This document shows positions 6,730-13,579 of a DNA stretch of 16,663 nucleotides, in pieces. This DNA is from CAZXCK01 sp964639225. Its GTDB lineage: Bacteria > Chloroflexota > Anaerolineae > Aggregatilineales > Phototrophicaceae. Under the pieces are notes generated by a model. It saw only the letters and a program-made list of their open reading frames with translations. It made no database searches and was not told where the DNA came from. A program made the position numbers and the translations under genes. The stretch covers positions 1 through 16,663 of the forward strand of contig CAZXCK010000100.1 of assembly GCA_964639225.1 (NCBI GenBank), given 5' to 3'. How positions within the stretch are numbered: position 1 is the stretch's first letter; every line of letters begins with the position of its first letter.

Positions 6730-7485
6730 ATGGCAACGATGCGCGTTGAACGCTACAACTATGGTCGCCGGCGCATGGGCTGTGGCTGCGGCTGTCTGTC
6801 GCTGGTGGCCGTCTCTGGGGCGATGCTGTGCCTGGGACTGTACATGTTCTCATCCGTGTGGATTCCGGCGGCGCTCGACCTGATCGGCGTGCAGCAGGTG
6901 GGCCGCACTGACGACCAGTTCGACCCGGAGCCGCCGCCTACCGTCGAGGTGCAGAATCCGCAGCCGCCGCCGTCGCAGGTGACGGTCGACCTGGGGCCGC
7001 TGGGCACGCAGTCGCTGGACACACGCGACTTTACCGTCATCACCGGCAGCAGCGGCGAGGGCGCGCGCGTCGCCACTGTCGCCGTCACCGAAGCCGGCAT
7101 GCTCGATTTCTGCCGCCGCCAGAGCGATATCTGCCGCGATGGCAACCAGCAGGTGCGCGACATCAGCTTTGACCTGCGACCGGGCGGGGCTATCATCAAC
7201 CTGGAGGTCAACACCGGCGCTTTCTGGCAGAGGATCGGCGTCGTGCTGCGGCTGGACGAATCGCAGCGGCGTTTCCGCGTGGTGGGCGTCGATGTGGACG
7301 GATATCTTTATGAATACGACACGCTGCCGTTCGGCCTTAACGACGTCGTCGGGCAGGCCATCGCCGATATCGAGCGCGAAGGCAACAACGCCCTCACGCA
7401 GATGGCGCTCGAATCCGGCGGCGACCCGTACACGCTGGAAAGCGTACGCATCGATCACGACGCGCTGACGCTCGTCATGCGCTGA
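6730..7485 (+). CDS. Membrane-anchored hypothetical protein with Cys-rich juxtamembrane motif
   Basis: Unrecognised 251-residue protein. A basic N-terminus (RRRMGCGCGC, 13-22, with Cys18/20/22) is followed by a TM helix at about 23-43. A Pro-rich linker (EPPPTVEVQNPQPPP, 67-81) and an extracytoplasmic domain of about 150 residues follow. The domain carries two cysteines (128, 135) and strands such as ISFDLRPGGAIINLEV (145-160) and FRVVGVDVDGYLYEY (182-196). The orientation suggested by the positive N-terminus is cytoplasm-in with the domain outside. The start is uncertain: ATG 6730 or 6739, neither with a good Shine-Dalgarno. A TGTAAT hexamer at 6722-6727 could make the message nearly leaderless. 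No family recognised, and its relation to glycan synthesis is unproven. Confidence 0.75.
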   Translation: MATMRVERYNYGRRRMGCGCGCLSLVAVSGAMLCLGLYMFSSVWIPAALDLIGVQQVGRTDDQFDPEPPPTVEVQNPQPPPSQVTVDLGPLGTQSLDTRDFTVITGSSGEGARVATVAVTEAGMLDFCRRQSDICRDGNQQVRDISFDLRPGGAIINLEVNTGAFWQRIGVVLRLDESQRRFRVVGVDVDGYLYEYDTLPFGLNDVVGQAIADIEREGNNALTQMALESGGDPYTLESVRIDHDALTLVMR

Positions 7486-7508
7486 GGGACACAATCAGGG
7501 ATGCTATT

Positions 7509-7874
7509 ATGAGTCGCTACGGCCTGACCAGTGTCCGCTGGGACGACATCAAAGCGGAGATGCGCCACATCCTGATTCATCAGGCGCGCGCCCGCAAACC
7601 CATCACCTACTCCGAGCTGGCGGCGCGCCTGCAGACCGTCTACCTGCACCATCGCGCCCCGGCCTTTGGCAGCCTGCTGCGCGAGATCGCCGCCGAGGAA
7701 GAGGCCGCCGGGAATCCCATGCTGGCGGTGCTGGTCGTCACCAAAGCGACCGGGCGCTGCGGCGCTGGTTTTTTCAAGCACGCGGCCTCGCTGGGCTTCG
7801 ACGTGACCGACGCCGAAGCCTTCTGGCAGGCCGAATTTAAGCGCGTCTGCGACTTCTGGGCCGCCGGCACGTAA
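7509..7874 (+). CDS. Hypothetical protein (121 aa) with TYSELA helix-turn-helix-like N-terminus and GxGFF motif
   Basis: Small soluble protein of a widespread but, to my knowledge, uncharacterised family. The pattern is WDDIKAEM (11-18), RKPITYSELAARL (29-41), LLREIAAEEEAAGNPMLAVLVV (56-77) and GRCGAGFF (82-89), ending in an amphipathic helix. The ITYSELA segment resembles the winged-helix DNA-binding element of alkyltransferase (MGMT/ATL) proteins, but the PCHR active-site motif is absent, so it is not an alkyltransferase. The family resemblance is from memory and unverified. AGGG at 7497-7500 lies 8 nt before the ATG. It sits between the membrane protein and rfbD, all on the plus strand with short gaps. 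Confidence 0.72.
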   Translation: MSRYGLTSVRWDDIKAEMRHILIHQARARKPITYSELAARLQTVYLHHRAPAFGSLLREIAAEEEAAGNPMLAVLVVTKATGRCGAGFFKHAASLGFDVTDAEAFWQAEFKRVCDFWAAGT

Positions 7875-7904
7875 ACGACGCACACGAAAGCGGGGTTAAA
7901 TCAC

Positions 7905-8753
7905 ATGCGCATACTGGTCACCGGGGCGGCGGGCCGTCTGGGCAGCCGTCTGGTCGAGATACTCAACGGAACGCACACCGTCACCGGCATTGATATGGCC
8001 GAGCTGGACATTACCGACTTCGCCGCCACCCGCGCCCTCATCCACGACCTGCGCCCCGACGTGATTCTGCACGCCGCCGCCTGGACCGACGTCGACGGCT
8101 GCGCCCGTGACCCGGAACGCGCTGTCGCCGCCAACGGCTTCGGCGCGCAGCATGTGGCCATCGGCGCGCTGGAAGTGGGCGCGGCGGTGCTGTACGTCAG
8201 CAGCAACGAGGTTTTCCCCGGCGACAGTCCGCGCCCTTACCGCGAATACGACACGCCCGCGCCGGTCAACCCTTACGCTTACAGTAAATTCGTCGGCGAG
8301 CAGGCGGTGCGCGCCGCCAACCCGCGCCATTACATCGTGCGCACAGCCTGGCTGTTCGCGCACGGCGGCAGGAACTTCGTCCATGCCATACTGGGCGCGG
8401 CGGCGCGCGGCGATTCGCTGCGCGTGGTAACGGACGAGGTCGCCAACCCCACTTATGCCAACGACCTGGCCGACGCCATCGCCGCGCTGATCGCCAGCGG
8501 GCGCTACGGCGTGTATCATCTGGTGAATCAGGGGGCGGTGTCGCGCTATGCCTTCGCTCGCGCTGTACTCGACCGCGCCGGTTACGCCGATACGCCCATC
8601 CAGCCCATCAGCCGTCACGAGTGGCCGCGCCCGTCCACGCCGCCGGTCTATACCGCGCTGGACAACCATGCTGGCAGGCTGGTCGGCGTGACGCTGCGAC
8701 CCTGGCAGGCCGCCATCGACGATTTTCTACAGCGTGAGGGTCTGCTGCGGTGA
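7905..8753 (+). CDS. rfbD: dTDP-4-dehydrorhamnose reductase
   Basis: NAD(P)H-dependent SDR enzyme (282 aa) that performs the last reduction to dTDP-L-rhamnose. The Rossmann motif is GAAGRLG (7-13), with DITDFAATRALI (35-46) and the family signature VILHAAAWTDVDGCARDPE (53-71). VSSNEVFPGD (98-107) occupies the usual STDYVFDG position, and the catalytic pair is Tyr124-x3-Lys128 in NPYAYSKFVGE. VRTAWLFAHGGRNFV (145-159) is also typical. GGGG at 7892-7895 is 9 nt before the ATG. It is separated from rfbB by three unrelated genes and no epimerase (rfbC) lies between them. A related NDP-4-ketosugar reductase is the main alternative. Confidence 0.87.
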   Translation: MRILVTGAAGRLGSRLVEILNGTHTVTGIDMAELDITDFAATRALIHDLRPDVILHAAAWTDVDGCARDPERAVAANGFGAQHVAIGALEVGAAVLYVSSNEVFPGDSPRPYREYDTPAPVNPYAYSKFVGEQAVRAANPRHYIVRTAWLFAHGGRNFVHAILGAAARGDSLRVVTDEVANPTYANDLADAIAALIASGRYGVYHLVNQGAVSRYAFARAVLDRAGYADTPIQPISRHEWPRPSTPPVYTALDNHAGRLVGVTLRPWQAAIDDFLQREGLLR

Positions 8754-8794
8754 GGGGGTGGCGTTCTGTTGATGGGGCGAGGTATTCCCGGCCC

Positions 8795-8867
8795 GGACAG
8801 GGCAGGCCCTGTCCCTACGGTGCGACGCGCTTCTGCGCGTCCTGGACAGCCAGAAGGCTGTCCCTAC
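8795..8867. repeat. TAGGGAC-family palindromic repeats, cluster 3 (three units)
   Basis: Three consecutive perfect palindromes follow rfbD. First, GGACAGGGC (8795-8803), loop AG, GCCCTGTCC (8806-8814), then CTAC. Second, GACGCGC (8824-8830), loop TTCT, GCGCGTC (8835-8841). Third, GGACAGCC (8844-8851), loop AGAA, GGCTGTCC (8856-8863), then CTAC. Units 1 and 2 match cluster 2, and unit 3 is identical to the first unit of cluster 1. This is the start of a 343-bp non-coding region (8754-9096). Confidence 0.8.
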
Positions 8868-8922
8868 GGGTGACGCCTGCGTTGTTCGCATTTTGCCGAA
8901 AAGGGCAGAGTGCCATATTATC

Positions 8923-9059
8923 GCCAGCGGTTCAAAACCGCTGGCTACACAGAGCCGGCCCACTAAAGGGGCCGTGTCCGATTTGGCGAGCCAAAAGGAC
9001 GATCTTTTGTGTCTCTTTAGCAGACACGCCTCCTGTAGCCCGGTGTTTTAACGCCGGGC
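8923..9059. repeat. Array of diverse short hairpins in the rfbD-GT2 intergenic region
   Basis: Consecutive inverted repeats, unlike the TAGGGAC units in sequence: GCCAGCGGTT/AACCGCTGGC (8923-8945, 3-nt loop, 10 bp), CGGCCC/GGGCCG (8956-8974), TTTGGC/GCCAAA (8982-8995), GTGTCT/AGACAC (9009-9027) and GCCCGGTGTT/AACGCCGGGC (9038-9059, one G-T wobble). An alternative pairing CAAAAG/CTTTTG (8992-9009) competes with two of these. No start codon with a convincing ribosome site precedes 9097, and the one open frame across the region simply translates the repeats. Confidence 0.6.
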
Positions 9060-9096
9060 GGGGATTCAGCCACATTCCTGCCAGGACACCATCGCC

Positions 9097-10062
9097 ATGA
9101 CTGACACGCCGCTGTTCTCTGTCGTCATCCCCAACTGGAACGGCCTGCGCTTTCTGCCGGTGTGCCTGGACGCCCTGGCCGCGCAGACCTACCCCAACAT
9201 CGAGGTCATCATCGCCGACAACGCCTCGACTGATGGCTCGCAGGCGTTCATCCGCCAGAATTACCCGGCGGTGGTGCTGGTCGAACTGCCGGAGAATCGC
9301 GGCTTTACCGGCGCGTGCAACGCCGGAATGCAGGCCGCGCGCGGCGAGTATGTATCCCTGCTCAACAACGACACCGAGGCAGACCCCGGTTGGGTGGCGG
9401 CGGTCGTCGATGCCTTCGAGCGCCACCCGGACGCCGGTATCGTCGCCAGCAAGATGCTGCTGTTCGACAAGCGCGACCACATCCATACCGCCGGCGACTT
9501 CTTCACGGTGGACGGACGCGCCGGGAATCGGGGCGTGTGGCAGCGCGATGACGGCCAGTTCGACGCCGAAGAGTACGTTTTCAGCGCCTGCGGCGGCTCA
9601 TCGACTTATCGCCGCGCCATGCTGGACCAGGTCGGCCTGCTGGATGACGATTTCTTCTTCTCGCTGGAAGATATCGACCTGGGCTGGCGGGCGCAGCTCA
9701 CCGGCTGGCGCTGCCTGTATACGCCGCGCGCGGTCGTCTACCATCATCTGTCGGCCACTGGGGGCGGCGTCACCGCCAGCTACTACGACGGGCGCAACCT
9801 GATCTTCGTACTGGTCAAGAACTACCCCGGCGCACTGTGGCGTAAATATGGCGGGCTGGTGCTGCGCGCTCAGTTGAAGCTCGCGTTCGAGGCGCTGCGT
9901 GCCTGGCGCGGCGCGGCGGCGCGGGCGCGCCTGCGCGGGATGCTGGCCGGTGTGTGGGGCATCTGGCGTATGTGGCCCAAGCGCCGTCAAATTCAGCGCA
10001 CGCGCACCGTTTCGATTGACGAACTGGAACGGACGCTTTCACCAGCGCAGCGCGACAAGTAG
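9097..10062 (+). CDS. Glycosyltransferase family 2 (rhamnosyltransferase-like)
   Basis: GT-A-fold inverting glycosyltransferase (321 aa) of the WbbL/rhamnosyltransferase-like GT2 group, acting at the cytoplasmic face of the membrane. Visible: SVVIPNWNGL (8-17), IIADNASTDGS (38-48), LPENRGFTGACNAGM (64-78) and the metal-binding LLNNDTE (88-94). The acceptor/catalytic-base region is FFSLEDIDLGWRAQ (187-200). The C-terminus contains a basic, Ala/Arg-rich amphipathic stretch (about 250-300) suited to membrane association. AGGA at 9083-9086 lies 10 nt before the ATG. Proximity to dTDP-deoxysugar genes makes a deoxyhexosyl donor plausible, but donor identity cannot be read from these motifs. Confidence 0.87.
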   Translation: MTDTPLFSVVIPNWNGLRFLPVCLDALAAQTYPNIEVIIADNASTDGSQAFIRQNYPAVVLVELPENRGFTGACNAGMQAARGEYVSLLNNDTEADPGWVAAVVDAFERHPDAGIVASKMLLFDKRDHIHTAGDFFTVDGRAGNRGVWQRDDGQFDAEEYVFSACGGSSTYRRAMLDQVGLLDDDFFFSLEDIDLGWRAQLTGWRCLYTPRAVVYHHLSATGGGVTASYYDGRNLIFVLVKNYPGALWRKYGGLVLRAQLKLAFEALRAWRGAAARARLRGMLAGVWGIWRMWPKRRQIQRTRTVSIDELERTLSPAQRDK

Positions 10063-10065
10063 AAT
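10038..10065 (+). promoter_or_regulatory. Candidate promoter for the second GT2 gene
   Basis: TTCACC at 10038-10043 and TAGAAT at 10060-10065 with a 16-nt spacer. The -10 overlaps the stop of the preceding GT2 gene. A start near 10072 would leave a leader of about 35 nt before the TTG at 10107. Motif match only. Confidence 0.33.
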
Positions 10066-10106
10066 AGACGGCGTGCGCTTATCGTCCGCAACCTGGAGAG
10101 AAGCAC

Positions 10107-10883
10107 TTGAACACTCAGCAGCGCCCCTTGCTCTCGATTGTCATCCCTGCGTACAACGAGGGCGGGGCAGATCGCCTGCCGCACAGCCTGCCGGATGTCG
10201 TGGATTTCGTCCACGCGCAGGATTTCGCGGTCGAGGTTATCATCGTCAACAACAACAGCACCGATAACACGCTGGAAGTCGCCGAGGCGGCAGCCGCCCG
10301 TTATCCGTTTATCCGCGTCATCACCGAGCCGGTGCAGGGCAAGGGCGCGGCGGTGCGCACCGGCATGATGCAGGCCGCTGGCGAGTACCTGTTCATCTGC
10401 GACGCCGATCTCTCCATGCCCATCGTCGAGATGCTTAAATTCCTGCCGCCGCAGCTTCAGAACTACGACATCGCCATCGCCTCACGCGAGGCCCCTGGCT
10501 CGCGGCGCGTTGGCGAGCCGGAGATGCGGCACATCATGGGGCGTGTCTTTAACTTCATCGTGCGTCTGGTGGCCGTGCGCGGTTTGCAGGATACCCAGTG
10601 CGGCTTTAAGTGCTTCCGGCGCGAGGTGGCCCGCGAGCTGTTCCCGCTGCAGACCATCGACGGCTGGGCCTTCGACGTCGAGCTGCTGTTTATCGCCCAG
10701 CAGCGCGGCTTTAAGATCGTCGAGGTGCCCATCACCTGGATTTACAAGGACCATTCCAAAGTCAAACCGCTGCGCGATTCGATCAATATGTTTGTCGAGA
10801 CACTGAAAATCCGGCGTAATGGTTGGCGAGGAGTTTATGACCGTGAAGCGCAAACCGCCAAAAACGGCCAGCCTGGAGTTTGA
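10107..10883 (+). CDS. Glycosyltransferase family 2, dolichyl-phosphate glucosyltransferase (ALG5)-like
   Basis: GT2 enzyme (258 aa) of the polyprenyl-phosphate glycosyltransferase type, which moves a sugar from a nucleotide donor to a lipid phosphate. Visible: LLSIVIPAYNEGG (8-20), IIVNNNSTDNT (45-55), QGKGAAVRTGM (77-87) and the metal-binding CDADLSMP (98-105). The subgroup-specific QDTQCGFKCFRR, DGWAFDVELLF and ITWIYKDHSKVK motifs follow in the second half. There is no C-terminal TM segment, so it is probably a peripheral membrane enzyme. The start is TTG at 10107 with GGAGAG at 10095-10100. Its last 16 codons overlap the rnhB start by 47 nt. A lipid-linked hexose for glycan assembly is the likely product (inference). 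Confidence 0.87.
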   Translation: MNTQQRPLLSIVIPAYNEGGADRLPHSLPDVVDFVHAQDFAVEVIIVNNNSTDNTLEVAEAAAARYPFIRVITEPVQGKGAAVRTGMMQAAGEYLFICDADLSMPIVEMLKFLPPQLQNYDIAIASREAPGSRRVGEPEMRHIMGRVFNFIVRLVAVRGLQDTQCGFKCFRREVARELFPLQTIDGWAFDVELLFIAQQRGFKIVEVPITWIYKDHSKVKPLRDSINMFVETLKIRRNGWRGVYDREAQTAKNGQPGV

Positions 10884-11508
10884 GACGCTGCTGCACCGGG
10901 CCGGGCTGCGCTACGTCGTCGGCATCGACGAGGCCGGGCGCGGCGCGTGGGCCGGGCCGGTCTACGCTGCCGCCGTGTGTCTGCCGCCGCCGACGCCCCA
11001 GCTCGCCGAGACGCTGGCCGGTGTGCGCGACAGCAAGCAGATGACGGCGCGCCAGCGCGAACGGCTGGCGATCATCATCAAAGAGCAGGCCGTCTGCTGG
11101 GGTGTGGGCTATGCCGCCGCCGACGAGATCGACGCGCTGGGCATCAACCCGGCCACGCGGCTGGCGATGGAGCGCGCCCTGCACATGATGGCCACCGCCC
11201 AGCCCGGTTTCGAGCCGGAGTTTCTGCTGCTGGACAGCCTGCCCTGGAATCTGCCGCACGAGCGTTACCAGAGCATCATTCACGGCGACCGGCGCTCGCT
11301 GAGCATCGCCGCCGCCAGCGTGCTGGCCAAAGTCACCCGCGACGAAACACTGGTAGAGATGGACGCGGAGTTCCCCGGCTACGGCTTTGCCATCCATAAG
11401 GGCTACGGCACAGCGGCCCACCAGATCGCGCTGAAATCGCTGGGCGTCTCGCCGATTCACCGCCGTGTCTACGCGCCCATCCGCCGTCTGCTGGATGGGC
11501 TGGAATAG
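10837..11508 (+). CDS. rnhB: Ribonuclease HII
   Basis: Cleaves RNA in RNA-DNA hybrids, including single ribonucleotides misincorporated in DNA. The RNase HII motifs are complete: GIDEAGRGAWAGPV (29-42, catalytic Asp31-Glu32), VRDSKQMT (63-70), EIDALGI (97-103), and Asp133 in LLDSLPW. Asp151 in HGDRRS is spaced 18 residues from Asp133 as in E. coli. AAASVLAKVTRDE (158-170) and GFAIHKGYGT follow. The ATG at 10837 has AGGAG at 10829-10833, an unusually short 3-nt spacing. GTG 10843 (9-nt spacing) and ATG 10819 are alternatives. It overlaps the GT2 gene in another frame. A housekeeping gene within a glycosylation neighbourhood. Confidence 0.93.
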   Translation: MTVKRKPPKTASLEFETLLHRAGLRYVVGIDEAGRGAWAGPVYAAAVCLPPPTPQLAETLAGVRDSKQMTARQRERLAIIIKEQAVCWGVGYAAADEIDALGINPATRLAMERALHMMATAQPGFEPEFLLLDSLPWNLPHERYQSIIHGDRRSLSIAAASVLAKVTRDETLVEMDAEFPGYGFAIHKGYGTAAHQIALKSLGVSPIHRRVYAPIRRLLDGLE

Positions 11509-11539
11509 GGCTTATTACAACCCAACAAAGGCTTATTAC
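11509..11539 (+). repeat. Short tandem direct repeat before methyltransferase
   Basis: The 10-mer GGCTTATTAC occurs at 11509-11518 and again at 11530-11539 (period 21 nt), filling the gap between rnhB and the methyltransferase. The second copy contributes to the AAAGG ribosome site at 11527-11531. It could be a slippage duplication or a two-site operator spaced two helical turns; nothing decides between them. Confidence 0.5.
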
Positions 11540-11540
11540 G

Positions 11541-12401
11541 ATGACTGACGATTCTGTACCCCCAGACTTCAACAACCCGGACTACCTGAAAACCAGCCAG
11601 TACGCCGACTCGGCGAACCTGGGCGCGCGCATCCGGCTGCACCAGCTTTACAGCACCAGCGCGGTCGATCTGCATCGCTGGCTGTTCGACCACATGCTGG
11701 CCGACTTCGGCGAGCAGGCGCGCATCCTGGAACTGGGCAGCGGGCGCGGCGACATCTGGGCGAAGAACGCCGACCGTATCCCCGCCGGCTGGGATGTCAC
11801 CCTGACCGACTTTTCGCCCGGTATGCTGGAAGACGCGCGCGCACACATCGGCCCGGCGGCGGCTCGCCTGCACTTTGAGCAGGCCGACGCCGACGCCATC
11901 CCCTACGACGCGAACACCTTCGACGCGGTCATCGCCAATTACATGCTGTACCACGTCCCCGACGAGCGCCGCACGATCGCCGCGATTCGGCGCGTGCTCA
12001 AAGACGATGGCTGCCTGCACGCCGCCACCAACGGCGAACGCCACATGGCCGAGCTGGACGAGGCTATCGAGGCGGTGCTGCCAGCGGAGATGGTCGCCGC
12101 CTGGCGCAGCCGCTACACGCCGAAGCTGCGCTTTCGGCTGGAGACGGGCGCCGATCTGCTTAAGAGCGACTTCGCCCATGTCCAGCGCATCGATTTCGAT
12201 GACGCCCTCAAAGTCGCTGAAGCGCAGCCGCTGGTCGATTATGTGCTGTCCATGCGCGGTATCAGCACCGCCGTCACGCCGGAACTCGTCGAGACGTTTC
12301 GCCAGCAGATCGCCGCGCGCATCGAGGCCGATGGCGTGTTTCATATCACCAAAAGCACCGGGTTGTTTGTCGCGCGCGGCTACGCGCAGGTGTCGCAATG
12401 A
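11541..12401 (+). CDS. Class I SAM-dependent methyltransferase
   Basis: Methyltransferase (286 aa) with a Rossmann fold. Motif I is ARILELGSGRGDIW (60-73), the acidic strand end is TLTDFSPGM (88-96), then QADADAIPYDANTFDAVIAN. MLYHVPD and RVLKDDGCLHAATNG complete the UbiE/methyltransferase-11-type core. The C-terminal third carries an alpha/beta cap that probably binds the acceptor. There is no signal peptide. AAAGG at 11527-11531 lies 9 nt before the ATG. The stop overlaps the next glycosyltransferase start (ATGA), so the two proteins are probably made together and may act on the same glycan. Substrate not determinable. It is not closely similar by eye to the methyltransferase at 1463. Confidence 0.82.
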   Translation: MTDDSVPPDFNNPDYLKTSQYADSANLGARIRLHQLYSTSAVDLHRWLFDHMLADFGEQARILELGSGRGDIWAKNADRIPAGWDVTLTDFSPGMLEDARAHIGPAAARLHFEQADADAIPYDANTFDAVIANYMLYHVPDERRTIAAIRRVLKDDGCLHAATNGERHMAELDEAIEAVLPAEMVAAWRSRYTPKLRFRLETGADLLKSDFAHVQRIDFDDALKVAEAQPLVDYVLSMRGISTAVTPELVETFRQQIAARIEADGVFHITKSTGLFVARGYAQVSQ

Positions 12402-13534
12402 GGCTGGCTCTGGTTCACGACTGGCTTAACCAGGTCGGCGGCGCTGAGGACGTGCTGGCCGAACTCGTCCGCATGTATGCTGGCGTCCCGGTCTACACCA
12501 GCATTTACGATCCGCGCGCCATGCCCGCCACCTATCAGGACTGGGACATCCGCACCCTGTGGCTGGACCGCCTGCCAGGCATCCACAGGCGGCACCAGCC
12601 GTTTCTGCCGCTGTATCCGCTGGCCTGGGGCGGCCTGGACCTCAGCCGCTACGACGTGGTACTGAGCAACAAAAGCGGCTTCTGTCACGGATTCCGTTCC
12701 GCGCCGCACACGCTGCACATCTGCTATTGTCTGGCACCCACGCGCTACGTGTGGCAGCTCGACAACTACATCGAGCGCGAGGGGCTGGGCCGTGCCGCCG
12801 AGCTTTCCCTGCGCCCGCTGGTGGCCGGACTCAAACGCTGGGACTACGCCGCCGCCCAGCGCGTGGATTACTTCATCGCTATCTCCACCGAGATTCAGCA
12901 GCGCATCCAGACCTATTACGACCGCGACTCGGTCATCATCTACCCGCCGGTGGATGTGGCCCGTTTCAATAAGCCGCAGGTCGAGCCGGAAGATTACTAT
13001 CTGGTCGTATCGCGGCTGGTGCCATATAAGAGTATTGACCTCGCGGTGCAGGCGGCGACTCGCCTGGGCGTGTCGCTGAAGGTGGGCGGCAAAGGCCGCG
13101 ACATCGACCGCCTGCGCGAACTGGCCGGGCCGACGGTCGAGTTCCTGGGCTACGTCGCCGACGATCAACTGCCGGAACTGATGGCGCGCTGCAAGGCGTT
13201 TATCTTCCCCGGCCTGGAAGATTTCGGCATCACGCCGGTCCAGGCGCAGGCGGCGGGCCGCCCGGTGATCGCCTACGGCGGCGGCGGCGCGCTGGATACC
13301 GTGCTGCCCGGTGTCACCGGCGAGCACTTCCACGAGCTGACCGTCGACAGCCTGGTGGCCGTCATGGAGACGTTCGAGGCCAGCGCCTACGACCCGGCGA
13401 CGCTGCGCGCCCACGCTGCCCGCTTCGACCGGGGCCTGTTTGAGCGCCAGATCAAGGCGTTCGTCGATGGCGCTTTTCATGCCTTCCAGCGCGAGCAGCC
13501 GTTCGTCTGGCAGCCACCGGACGAGATGGCCTAG
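12398..13534 (+). CDS. Glycosyltransferase family 4 with E-x7-Q variant motif
   Basis: GT-B-fold retaining glycosyltransferase (378 aa) of the mannosyltransferase-like GT4 group. The N-terminal domain begins LALVHDWLNQVGGAE (3-17), and HICYCLAPTRYVW (107-119) is typical of the WbaZ-like subgroup. The C-terminal domain has YYLVVSRLVPYKSIDLAV (200-217, with Lys211), VGGKGRD (229-235), FLGYVADDQL (249-258) and FPGLEDFGITPVQAQ (270-284). The donor-binding E-x7-E motif has Glu274, but its second acid is Gln282 (codon CAG). The gene starts inside the methyltransferase stop (ATGA). It ends just before a terminator shared with convergent genes. Function in surface glycan assembly is inferred from context. 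Confidence 0.87.
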   Translation: MRLALVHDWLNQVGGAEDVLAELVRMYAGVPVYTSIYDPRAMPATYQDWDIRTLWLDRLPGIHRRHQPFLPLYPLAWGGLDLSRYDVVLSNKSGFCHGFRSAPHTLHICYCLAPTRYVWQLDNYIEREGLGRAAELSLRPLVAGLKRWDYAAAQRVDYFIAISTEIQQRIQTYYDRDSVIIYPPVDVARFNKPQVEPEDYYLVVSRLVPYKSIDLAVQAATRLGVSLKVGGKGRDIDRLRELAGPTVEFLGYVADDQLPELMARCKAFIFPGLEDFGITPVQAQAAGRPVIAYGGGGALDTVLPGVTGEHFHELTVDSLVAVMETFEASAYDPATLRAHAARFDRGLFERQIKAFVDGAFHAFQREQPFVWQPPDEMA

Positions 13535-13545
13535 CGACCACGCAT

Positions 13546-13570
13546 AAAAAAGCCCCGGTCTGGCCGGGGC
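13546..13570 (-). terminator. Rho-independent terminator of the protease operon
   Basis: Stem GCCCCGG (13552-13558) with CCGGGGC (13564-13570), 5-nt loop. Read on the minus strand it is followed by six Ts (A-tract at 13546-13551), the standard intrinsic terminator layout. It is 10 nt past the stop of the minus-strand gene ending at 13580. The same hairpin may slow plus-strand transcription from the GT4 gene, but no T-run follows on that strand. Confidence 0.85.
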
Positions 13571-13579
13571 ACATCGACT

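Noticed and set aside
7509..7874. Assignment as an O6-alkylguanine-DNA alkyltransferase
   Set aside because: The PCHR active-site motif and the alkyl-acceptor domain are absent; only a short helix-turn-helix-like segment is similar.
3043..9059. Repeat clusters considered as a CRISPR array or tRNA-like structures
   Set aside because: Units are not regularly spaced, have no unique spacers of constant length and no cas genes nearby. No cloverleaf or acceptor/TPsiC pattern was seen.
8750..9100. Plus-strand open frame of 116 codons in the hairpin-rich region
   Set aside because: It is mostly a translation of the TAGGGAC-family repeats; the same peptide text (TRFCASWTA) appears from cluster 2 on the opposite strand. 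It has no ribosome site of its own and overlaps the rfbD end.
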